A program made the translations under genes and the position numbers. Shown one piece after another: positions 1 to 8,299 of a stretch of 8,299 nucleotides of DNA; the stretch's first letter is position 1, and every line of letters begins with the position of its first letter. The notes below the pieces were generated by a model, which saw only the letters and a list, made by a program, of their open reading frames with translations, was not told the DNA's origin and searched no databases. Origin of the DNA: Lachnospiraceae bacterium (lineage in GTDB: Bacteria > Bacillota > Clostridia > Lachnospirales > Lachnospiraceae); contig VSNO01000177.1 of NCBI GenBank assembly GCA_009774375.1, positions 1 to 8,299 on the forward strand, read 5' to 3'.

Positions 1-57
1 TATTTTAGGGATTTTTCCAAGTTGTACCAGCCCGGTAGTAGGTTATGGCATACCTAA

Positions 58-399
58 TTGCAATCGTTACAGTTTAAATTTTCACAAACTTTTCAAATTT
101 CGATTTTTCTATTTGTCCATCCTCTTGACAAGAGAGTTTTGGACGCATCCCTTCATACCATTGCCGCCAATGCCGGCACCAGCACGATTTATGTGCGTTT
201 CAAAGATAAGGAGGGGCTGTTTGCCGCCATCGTGGAGCCGGTTGCGGAGGAGTTTCTGCCTCGTTGCCTGAACAGGCAGGAGACTTTCCATTCTTTTGAC
301 AGCGAGGTGCAGCGGCAGGAGGTGGGAAAGTATTCTTCCGATGCGATGCTTGACATGATGGATTATGTTTATGACCATTTTGATGTGGGTAACGGGTAA
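58..399 (+). pseudogene. TetR-family transcriptional regulator remnant, broken at both ends
   Basis: The open frame starts at a TTG directly after an in-frame TAA (55-57) and has no visible ribosome site. Only about nt 133-387 resembles a protein family: RVLDAS followed by TIAANAGTS, IYVRFKDKEGLF and a helical segment ending DYVYDHFD. This is the helix-turn-helix and early ligand domain of a TetR repressor. Three defects are visible. The roughly 17 residues that normally lie between helix 1 (ILDAA-like) and the HTH are absent. The turn into the recognition helix has only four residues between AG and Y, where the family has six, which suggests a 6-nt deletion near 178-189. The frame stops after DVGNG, about 80-100 residues short of the usual 190-200. 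The first ~25 codons are AT-rich and look non-coding. DNA binding is very unlikely. What it once controlled cannot be told from the window. Confidence 0.7.
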
Positions 400-432
400 C
401 AAACAAAAGTTCCGAAAATATCTTCTTTTCTC

Positions 433-461
433 TGTACAAAGACAAGTCCGTGTGTTATAAT
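433..461 (+). promoter_or_regulatory. SigA-type extended -10 promoter of the uvrB operon
   Basis: The -35 is TGTACA (433-438, four of six matches to TTGACA). A 17-bp spacer separates it from a perfect -10, TATAAT (456-461), which is preceded by TGT (453-455) as an extended -10 element. The predicted transcript start is near 467-469. That leaves a leader of about 80 nt before the uvrB ATG, with ribosome site GGAGGTGAT at 532-540. Confidence 0.75.
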
Positions 462-475
462 CAAAAGTACTTTTG
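462..475. promoter_or_regulatory. Perfect 14-bp palindrome over the uvrB transcription start
   Basis: CAAAAGTACTTTTG is an uninterrupted inverted repeat. It begins at the base after the -10 hexamer and spans the predicted start site. It does not match the LexA consensus. Its position suits an operator for a second regulator, or it could shape the 5' end of the transcript. The symmetry is seen directly; the function is inferred. Confidence 0.4.
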
Positions 476-489
476 GGGCTGATGAGCCC
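476..489 (+). other. Small GC hairpin in the uvrB leader
   Basis: GGGCT (476-480) pairs with AGCCC (485-489) around a GATG loop. It directly abuts the palindrome at 462-475 and lies just upstream of the LexA box. No T-run follows, so it is not a terminator. It may stabilise the 5' end of the message. Confidence 0.3.
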
Positions 490-492
490 GAT

Positions 493-506
493 CGAATATT
501 TGTTCG
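493..506. promoter_or_regulatory. LexA (DinR) SOS box controlling uvrB-uvrA-MFS
   Basis: CGAATATTTGTTCG matches the Gram-positive SOS box CGAACRNRYGTTCG at 12 of 14 positions; the right half-site GTTCG is perfect. It lies about 25-40 nt downstream of the predicted start, where bound LexA would block transcription. The right half is also part of a perfect palindrome, TGTTCGAACA (501-510), giving an alternative register. uvrB and uvrA are classic SOS genes in Firmicutes, so the context agrees. Confidence 0.8.
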
Positions 507-548
507 AACATTTTATTTGGCTTGAAATCATGGAGGTGATTTTGTCCT

Positions 549-2540
549 ATGTTGTTCAAACTGCACAGTGAATACCAGCCGACGGGCGACCAGCCCGAGG
601 CGATCGCGGAGCTCGTGAAGGGTTTTCAGGAAGGCAACCAGTTCCAGACTTTGCTGGGGGTCACAGGCTCCGGCAAGACCTTCACGATGGCAAACATCAT
701 ACAGGCGCTGCAGAAGCCGACTTTGGTGATCGCGCACAATAAGACCCTCGCGGGTCAGCTCTACGGCGAGTTCAAGGAATTTTTCCCGGAGAACGCGGTA
801 GAATATTTTGTGTCTTACTATGATTATTATCAGCCGGAAGCATATATTCCGTCATCGGACACGTATATCGCGAAGGACTCCGCCGTGAACGATGAGATCG
901 ACAAGCTGCGGCTGTCCGCGACGGCATCGCTGACAGAGCGCAGGGATGTGGTAGTCGTCGCCAGCGTTTCCTGCATCTATGGTCTGGGAAGTCCGGATGA
1001 GTACCAGGGTATGATGCTCTCCCTGAGACCGGGTATGACGAAGGACAGGGACGAAGTCATCCGGGCGCTGATCGAGATGCAGTACGACCGCAATGACATG
1101 GAGCTTGACAGAGGGCGCTTCCGGGTGCACGGCGATGTGGTCGACATTCACCCCGCACAGGGGGGCGAATACTGGATTCGGGTGGAATTTTTCGGTGATG
1201 AGATCGACCGGATCGCGGAAGTCGATCCCGTCACGAACAAGGTCAACGCTACATTGGAGCACACCACGATCTTTCCGGCGTCGCACTATGTTGTGGCGCC
1301 GGAGCGGATCGCCAAGGCGTGCGATGCCATCGAGGCGGAGATGAAGGAGCGCGTGCGCTATTTTAAGAGCGAGGACAAGCTTCTGGAGGCACAGCGCATC
1401 TCGGAGCGGACAAACTTTGATATCGAGATGCTCCGGGAGACGGGGTTCTGCTCCGGGATAGAGAATTATTCAAGACATCTGAACGGTACAAAAGAGGGGG
1501 AACCACCGTACTGCCTGATGGATTTCTTTACGGAGGACTTCCTGATCATTATTGACGAGTCGCACATGACGATCCCCCAGATCCGCGGCATGTATGCCGG
1601 CGACCGCTCACGGAAGAACACGCTCGTAGAATACGGTTTCCGGCTTCCGTCGGCATTGGACAACAGACCGCTGCGCTTCGAGGAGTTTGAGGAGAAGATC
1701 GATCAGATGCTCTTCGTGTCTGCGACGCCCAATGAATATGAGAGACAGCACGAGCTGCTGCGCACGGAGCAGATCATCCGGCCGACAGGACTGCTCGACC
1801 CGGAGATCGAGATCCATCCCGTGGAGGGACAGATCGATGACCTGATCGCGCGGATCAACGCGGAGACAGCAAAGCACAACAAGGTGCTGGTGACGACGCT
1901 GACAAAGCGCATGGCGGAGGATCTGACGAAATATATGTCCGAGGTGGGCGTGCGCGTGAAGTATCTGCACTCGGACATCGACACGCTCGAGCGCGCCCAG
2001 ATCATCCGTGACATGCGCCTTGATGTGTTTGATGTGCTCGTCGGGATCAATCTGTTGCGCGAGGGACTTGATATTCCCGAGATATCGCTCGTGGCGATCC
2101 TTGATGCGGACAAGGAGGGATTCCTGCGGTCTGCGACATCCCTGATCCAGACCGTCGGAAGGGCGGCTAGAAATGCGGAAGGGCATGTGGTCATGTACGC
2201 CGATACGGTCACGGATTCCATGCAGGTGACGCTGGACGAGACAGCCAGAAGACGTGCGATCCAGCAGAAATATAACGAAGAGCACGGCATCACGCCGCAG
2301 ACGATCAGGAAGGCGGTGCGGGATCTGATCAGTATCTCGAGGGCAGTGGCGAAGGAAGAGCAGAAGTTTGCGAAAGATCCCGAGTCCATGGATGAGAAGG
2401 AACTGAAAAAACTGATCGAAACCGTCGAGAAAAATATGCGCAAGGCGGCGGCCGACCTCAACTTTGAGGCGGCGATGGAGCTGCGGGACAAGATGATGGA
2501 GCTCAAAAAACAGCTGCAGGAGATGACAGGCGGGTTGTGA
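549..2540 (+). CDS. uvrB: Excinuclease ABC subunit B (UvrB)
   Basis: UvrB is the helicase-like damage-verification subunit of nucleotide excision repair. It is loaded on DNA by UvrA and then recruits UvrC for incision. At 663 residues the protein is full length for the family. Visible elements in order: the N-terminal signature SEYQPTGDQPEAI (7-19), Walker A GVTGSGKT (37-44), the tyrosine-rich beta-hairpin that clamps DNA (YYDYYQPEAY, 90-99), Walker B DESH (336-339), the SAT motif (391-393), helicase motif VI QTVGRAARN (534-542), and a C-terminal UVR domain (about 620-656) that contacts UvrA and UvrC. The ATG at 549 sits 8 nt after GGAGGTGAT, and the protein begins as UvrB normally does. The gene is first in its operon, 84 nt ahead of uvrA, and sits behind the SOS box. 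No key residue is missing. Confidence 0.98.
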   Translation: MLFKLHSEYQPTGDQPEAIAELVKGFQEGNQFQTLLGVTGSGKTFTMANIIQALQKPTLVIAHNKTLAGQLYGEFKEFFPENAVEYFVSYYDYYQPEAYIPSSDTYIAKDSAVNDEIDKLRLSATASLTERRDVVVVASVSCIYGLGSPDEYQGMMLSLRPGMTKDRDEVIRALIEMQYDRNDMELDRGRFRVHGDVVDIHPAQGGEYWIRVEFFGDEIDRIAEVDPVTNKVNATLEHTTIFPASHYVVAPERIAKACDAIEAEMKERVRYFKSEDKLLEAQRISERTNFDIEMLRETGFCSGIENYSRHLNGTKEGEPPYCLMDFFTEDFLIIIDESHMTIPQIRGMYAGDRSRKNTLVEYGFRLPSALDNRPLRFEEFEEKIDQMLFVSATPNEYERQHELLRTEQIIRPTGLLDPEIEIHPVEGQIDDLIARINAETAKHNKVLVTTLTKRMAEDLTKYMSEVGVRVKYLHSDIDTLERAQIIRDMRLDVFDVLVGINLLREGLDIPEISLVAILDADKEGFLRSATSLIQTVGRAARNAEGHVVMYADTVTDSMQVTLDETARRRAIQQKYNEEHGITPQTIRKAVRDLISISRAVAKEEQKFAKDPESMDEKELKKLIETVEKNMRKAAADLNFEAAMELRDKMMELKKQLQEMTGGL

Positions 2541-2624
2541 AATGTGGACGGCTGAACAACAGTATCTCGATGAAAAGACGAATACAAGAAGTGAAAACGA
2601 ATTGTGGAAAGGTATGGTACGAAG

Positions 2625-5509
<2,885 letters not shown>

Positions 5510-5513
<4 letters not shown>

Positions 5514-6730
5514 GATTACTATTGAGATCCTATAAGGGAATGTTTGGAAGAAAATATGTTAAGATATACCTGCTGTACATGCTCTTTTTCATGGTGGACG
5601 GACCCGTGCAGAATATGATGTCCGTGCTGCTGGAGGAAAAAGGACAGCCGGCACGCTACTACGGCTATGTGCTCGCGCTGGTGAACGCCTGCTGCGTGGT
5701 CGTGCCGGGGATGGTGAGCATCATATCAGTAAAGTATGATGCGTACCGCGTGGCGGTCGTGGCGATGCTGGCGGCGGTCATCACAGGCTGTGCGGCAGGG
5801 AGCATCGACCAGGCGTATCTGCTGGTCGGTGCACTGGTGCTGCTTGCCTGTGTGCGGACAGCTTTTAATTACTCACTGGGAAACGATATCAATTATGAGA
5901 TCGAGGAGGAGCACAGGGGAAAATACTTTGCCGTGCGGGACCTGTTCCTGTACGGGGGTATTTCCGTCGGGCTGTTCCTCGGGGCACAGATGGTCAGGGC
6001 TGTCAATGTCAGCGGCATGTATATAGCGGCGGGGGCGCTGTATGTACTGCCGCTTGTCATGATTCTGCTGGTCCGCAGGGAGTGCGGCGCGGGACAGCCG
6101 GCAAAGACGGATCCTGACGGGAGCGGGGAGACTGAAGAGAAAGTGACGTGGCGCTCATTCTGCAGGATCGCGGGCGATAAAAAGTTCTGGTCCTATATGA
6201 TCGTCAAATTTTTCGCGAACATCTATGGCGTGGCGATGGAATATCTGCCGCTGTATGCACTGGCTATGGGGATCTCCGTGTCGAATGTCATGGCGATCTT
6301 CTCGTTCATGACACTGTTCAATGCAGTCGGGGCGCTCTTTGTCAGTCATATGGGAGATGTGAAGGGCAGGAAGTGGTTCTATGTCTTTGACATTGGATTT
6401 GACGCGCTTCCGGCAATGATCTTTCTGCTGTCGCGCAGTGTGCCCGTTTTTATCGCCGGGATCGTGCTGTCCATGGTGAAGGATATCTTTGCCTCCGTGT
6501 CCTTTGCCTATTTTTATGACGTGTTTGATGACCACAACGGCACGATCATCCTCGGCGTCGTGGAGTCGTTTGGCAGTGCCATCGGGATCGTCATGCCTGT
6601 GGTTGTCGGCTGGGTGTGGGAATTTTCCCCGCAGCTCGTTTTCGGCATCGGGGCAGCGGGATGCCTTCTGTCCGCCGGTGTTGCGGCAGTATTTCTGCCT
6701 GATAAGAGACAGTCCGCAGGGGTTTCCTGA
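5510..6730 (+). CDS. MFS-type 12-helix membrane transporter, substrate unknown
   Basis: The 406-residue protein has about twelve hydrophobic segments, split six and six by a hydrophilic central loop (about 189-225, rich in D, E, G and K). This is the usual layout of a major facilitator superfamily secondary transporter in the cytoplasmic membrane. The loop between helices 8 and 9 carries GDVKGRKW (282-289), matching MFS motif A. The equivalent loop between helices 2 and 3 is degenerate. The loop after helix 4 (about 125-144) contains EEEHRGKYFAVRD. No residue identifies a substrate. The start ATG overlaps the uvrA stop by four bases, with AAGGA at 5499-5503 as ribosome site, so translation is coupled to uvrA and the gene should share its SOS control. 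Drug or metabolite efflux is a reasonable guess, no more. No convincing terminator follows it. Confidence 0.85.
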
Positions 6731-6772
6731 GGCGCAGTCCCGCATCAGGCGCCGTATCTGTGAAGAATAGGT

Positions 6773-6800
6773 TTGACATTTTGCCAGATTGTGATAAAAT
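6773..6800 (+). promoter_or_regulatory. Strong SigA-type promoter of the LytM-bactofilin unit
   Basis: A perfect -35, TTGACA (6773-6778), is followed after 16 bp by TAAAAT (6795-6800, five of six). TGA (6792-6794) precedes it as an extended -10. Transcription should start near 6806-6808, giving a leader of about 125 nt before the ATG at 6933. This makes the last two genes independent of the SOS operon, although read-through from it is possible. Confidence 0.8.
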
Positions 6801-6816
6801 TGTAACATAGTTGTAA
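6800..6816 (+). repeat. Direct repeat TTGTAA spaced one helical turn, at the transcription start
   Basis: TTGTAA occurs at 6800-6805 and 6811-6816, exactly 11 bp apart, each followed by a TAG-containing stretch. The pair overlaps the end of the -10 and the predicted start. Same-face spacing is typical of regulator sites, but the motif is short and AT-rich and may be chance. Confidence 0.3.
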
Positions 6817-6841
6817 TAGTCAGGTATAGAATGATGCATTT

Positions 6842-6894
6842 TCTGCGCAGATTGCGAAAAAGGGGATTCAGAAGCCAGCAAAAGTCTGTGCAGA
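6842..6894 (+). other. Near-identical dyads able to form a leader stem
   Basis: TCTGCGCAGA (6842-6851, itself a perfect palindrome) and TCTGTGCAGA (6885-6894) are near-repeats 43 bp apart. In RNA the two arms can pair with each other over 10 bp with a single G-U. Two further pairs (6852 with 6884, 6853 with 6883) may extend the stem, enclosing about 29-33 nt. The structure lies within the leader, ending about 38 nt before the start codon. It could be an RNA structure or a pair of DNA operator sites. Confidence 0.4.
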
Positions 6895-6932
6895 TGTAAG
6901 AAGTCACTATTGTTTGTAGAGGGGAGATTCTT

Positions 6933-7682
6933 ATGAATCAGCAAAAACACAAGCGCAAGGAATCTTATTCGCTTCTTCTTGTCTCCAACACAGGAAAAGA
7001 TACCAGGCAGTTTTATCTCTCGCTAAAGACGCTGCGGATGATCATTGTCCTGATGCTGCTGGTCTGTGCCACATTTGCATGGAACATATTCCGGTCAGGA
7101 ACACATTACAGGATAGAGTCTGATCTCCGCCAGAAGCTGACGTCGAGCGAACAGCAGGTCAGACAGCTGGAGAGTGAGAAGGAGACACTGAATGCCCGGA
7201 ATGCTGCCCTTATGGAAGAAAACGAATTGTACAGGCAGGCAGAGATCGTAAAAGCTGAGGTGGCGGAGATGTCTGAAGTGGAAGAGAGCACGGAGGAAGC
7301 GCCGCAGAAGGACACTTCTGTCCCGAGCCAGTATCCATGTACGGCGGGAGGTCTTCTGAAGGAGTCCTATTCGGAGGAGCACCCCTACATCTCGATCAGT
7401 GCACAGCAGGAGGACCGTATTACAGTGGCGGGAGATGGGACTGTTGCCTCAGTCGGGGCAGATGATACATATCCGATCATTATAGAAGTGGATCATGGGA
7501 ATGGCTACAGATCGCGCTATATGTGCCGGCAGGAGGCAGATGTGCAGGTGGAGATGGGGCAGCAGGTGCAGAGCCGCGACACACTGATCGTCATCAATGG
7601 AAATGACACGCAGTTAGATTATCAGGTGCTTTACAATGAACAGGTGATCGATCCGCTGCTGGTACTGGAAGCGAAAGGTTAG
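6933..7682 (+). CDS. Membrane-anchored degenerate LytM/M23 peptidase-like protein
   Basis: The 249-residue protein has a basic cytoplasmic tail (1-34), one membrane helix (about 35-52), a predicted extracellular coiled coil (about 58-120), a Glu/Thr-rich linker, and a C-terminal fold (about 150-246) that aligns with LytM/M23 endopeptidases. GDGTV (167-171), DHGNGYRSRY (187-196) and YQVLYN (230-235) are family hallmarks. The enzyme site is mostly lost. The HxxxD zinc motif keeps H150 but has S154 for Asp. The catalytic HLS-type His is C198. The HxH zinc motif is Q227-L-D229. It is therefore probably not a hydrolase but a wall-facing scaffold or regulator, as for the non-catalytic LytM proteins EnvC and NlpD that activate amidases. 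The ATG has AGAGGGGAG at 6918-6926. The gene is 17 nt ahead of the bactofilin, a pairing also known with active M23 proteins in other bacteria. Confidence 0.85.
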   Translation: MNQQKHKRKESYSLLLVSNTGKDTRQFYLSLKTLRMIIVLMLLVCATFAWNIFRSGTHYRIESDLRQKLTSSEQQVRQLESEKETLNARNAALMEENELYRQAEIVKAEVAEMSEVEESTEEAPQKDTSVPSQYPCTAGGLLKESYSEEHPYISISAQQEDRITVAGDGTVASVGADDTYPIIIEVDHGNGYRSRYMCRQEADVQVEMGQQVQSRDTLIVINGNDTQLDYQVLYNEQVIDPLLVLEAKG

Positions 7683-7699
7683 GTTAAAAGGAGGATGTC

Positions 7700-8104
7700 A
7701 TGTTGGGAAAAAACAAGAACTCTGCGTATGCAGATGATGGACGGGAGAAGGTCAGCACGCTGATCGGAAAGGAGACCACCTTTGACGGTGATCTGACCTC
7801 GGCGGAGACGATCCGGATCGACGGCGTGATCAACGGGAACTGTTCCTGCGAGAAGAAACTGATCCTCAGTGCGGAGGGACAGGTAAAGGGAAACATCACC
7901 GCACAGAGCGTGATCATCTCGGGGAGGGTGGATGGCGACATCACAGTCCAGGGAAAGCTGGAGCTGCTGTCTACCGGTAAGATTGCCGGGAACATCACGG
8001 CAGGTTCTCTTGTCATCGACGAGGGGGCGGCGTTCGACGGAAGGTGTACGATGTCGTCGACAACAGCATCGGAGAGTATGTTTACAGACTCCGAGGCGCA
8101 ATAA
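7700..8104 (+). CDS. Bactofilin (polymer-forming cytoskeletal protein)
   Basis: Bactofilins are small cytoplasmic proteins whose beta-helical core polymerises into filaments without nucleotide, often at the membrane, to position wall enzymes or organelle assembly. This 134-residue protein shows the core at about 17-118. Its repeated turn motif Gly-(Asp/Asn)-X recurs at GDL 30, GNC 46, GNI 64, GDI 79 and GNI 97, with a period of roughly 15-18 residues. STLIGKETTFDGDL and LVIDEGAAFDGRC are typical family ends. A charged tail (1-16) and a Ser/Thr-rich acidic tail (119-134) flank it, as expected. AAGGAGG (7688-7694) lies 5 nt before the ATG. It is co-transcribed with the LytM-like gene and ends just ahead of a terminator. 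The symbol bacE/bacF is not assigned because orthology cannot be judged here. Confidence 0.93.
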   Translation: MLGKNKNSAYADDGREKVSTLIGKETTFDGDLTSAETIRIDGVINGNCSCEKKLILSAEGQVKGNITAQSVIISGRVDGDITVQGKLELLSTGKIAGNITAGSLVIDEGAAFDGRCTMSSTTASESMFTDSEAQ

Positions 8105-8119
8105 GGTACAGGAGCTGAG

Positions 8120-8144
8120 TGCGGTCCGGCAGGTTCGGACTGCA
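8120..8144 (+). other. Hairpin between the bactofilin stop and the terminator
   Basis: TGCGGTCCG (8120-8128) pairs with CGGACTGCA (8136-8144) over nine base pairs, with one G-U, around a 7-nt loop. No T-run follows. It stands six bases before the terminator stem and may protect the 3' end of the transcript. Confidence 0.5.
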
Positions 8145-8149
8145 ATGGG

Positions 8150-8186
8150 AGCTGTCATGGATCCTTTGGATCTGTGGCAGTTTTTT
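8150..8186 (+). terminator. Intrinsic terminator of the LytM-bactofilin unit
   Basis: A stem of 13 pairs (8152-8164 with 8168-8180, three of them G-U) closes on a TTT loop and is followed at once by six T residues (8181-8186) and more T after a GA. Two more pairs at the base (8150-8151 with 8181-8182) are possible. This is a textbook rho-independent terminator on the + strand, 46 nt after the bactofilin stop. Confidence 0.9.
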
Positions 8187-8204
8187 GATTTTTATAAAAA
8201 AATC

Positions 8205-8233
8205 TTTACAAAACAATTGTCAGATAATATAAT
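8205..8233 (+). promoter_or_regulatory. SigA-type promoter for a gene beyond the right edge
   Basis: TTTACA (8205-8210, five of six) and a perfect TATAAT (8228-8233) are separated by exactly 17 bp. They sit in AT-rich DNA straight after the terminator. Transcription would start near 8240. No start codon with a ribosome site follows in the window, so the target gene must lie downstream. Confidence 0.65.
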
Positions 8234-8259
8234 GAATTTACATAATATTTTGAAAATAA

Positions 8260-8288
8260 CTAAAGTATTGTGAAAAGACCGCCGATAT
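8260..8288 (+). promoter_or_regulatory. Sigma-28 (SigD/FliA) motility promoter
   Basis: CTAAA (8260-8264) is followed, 16 nt after its TAAA, by GCCGATAT (8281-8288). Both elements match the Bacillus subtilis SigD consensus TAAA-N14-16-GCCGATAT without mismatch. Transcription would start near 8295-8297 and run out of the window. Flagellin, hook-associated, chemotaxis and autolysin genes are the usual targets of this sigma factor, so the next gene is predicted to be in the motility regulon. Its identity is not visible. Confidence 0.75.
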
Positions 8289-8299
8289 AGTTACTGTAA

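Noticed and set aside
40..55. AGGTTATGGCATACCT, an imperfect inverted repeat upstream of the TetR remnant, as a TetR operator.
   Set aside because: The symmetry needs a one-base bulge, the regulator is broken, and there is no matching promoter; chance is a sufficient explanation.
2541..2624. A separate promoter or SOS box between uvrB and uvrA.
   Set aside because: No hexamer pair with proper spacing and no GAAC-N4-GTTC site is present; simple operon spacing explains the gap.
6726..6753. Dyads CCTGA/TCAGG and GGCGC/GCGCC around the transporter stop codon, as a possible terminator.
   Set aside because: The two stems compete with each other, and no T-run follows, so it is not a convincing intrinsic terminator.
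6801..6932. A riboswitch such as the cyclic-di-AMP (ydaO) class, often found before wall-hydrolase genes.
   Set aside because: The leader is too short for that class and I cannot find its conserved core; only simple dyads are visible.
8157..8273. A 38-codon frame from an ATG with GGGAG upstream (MDPLDLWQFFDF...).
   Set aside because: It runs through the terminator stem and T-run and the AT-rich promoter DNA; its composition follows those elements rather than coding sequence.

Overview
The window looks like chromosome from a motile, moderately GC-rich Firmicute of the class Clostridia, most likely a Lachnospiraceae relative. The reasons are the uvrB-uvrA gene order, strong GGAGG-type ribosome sites, a Bacillus-type LexA box, vegetative promoters of Gram-positive type, and a sigma-28 (SigD) motility promoter at the right edge. 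The genus is inferred from protein style and was not checked by a search. All supported genes are on the + strand.

Layout. (1) 1-400: AT-rich sequence, then a degraded TetR-family regulator remnant. (2) 430-548: a dense regulatory leader with an extended -10 promoter, a perfect 14-bp palindrome over the predicted transcription start, a short hairpin, and a near-consensus LexA/DinR box. (3) 549-6730: uvrB, uvrA and an MFS-type 12-helix membrane transporter. uvrA and the transporter overlap by ATGA, so the transporter appears to belong to the DNA-damage operon. (4) 6731-6932: intergenic region with a strong extended -10 promoter and an mRNA leader of about 125 nt that contains direct repeats and a possible long-range stem. 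(5) 6933-8104: a two-gene unit, a membrane-anchored LytM/M23-like protein that has lost most zinc and catalytic residues, followed by a bactofilin. (6) 8105-8299: two hairpins, the second a textbook intrinsic terminator, then two tandem promoters pointing out of the window. One is housekeeping-type and one is a very good SigD/FliA motility promoter.

How it works together. UvrA and UvrB are the damage-recognition core of nucleotide excision repair, and the LexA box predicts SOS induction of the whole uvrB-uvrA-MFS operon. The second unit pairs a cell-wall-facing, probably non-enzymatic LytM protein with a cytoplasmic polymer-forming bactofilin, a likely envelope-cytoskeleton module. Bacillus subtilis bactofilins are linked to flagellar assembly. 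The SigD promoter just downstream therefore makes a morphogenesis/motility neighbourhood plausible. This link and the pseudo-peptidase are the most interesting parts of the window. The repair genes themselves look ordinary.
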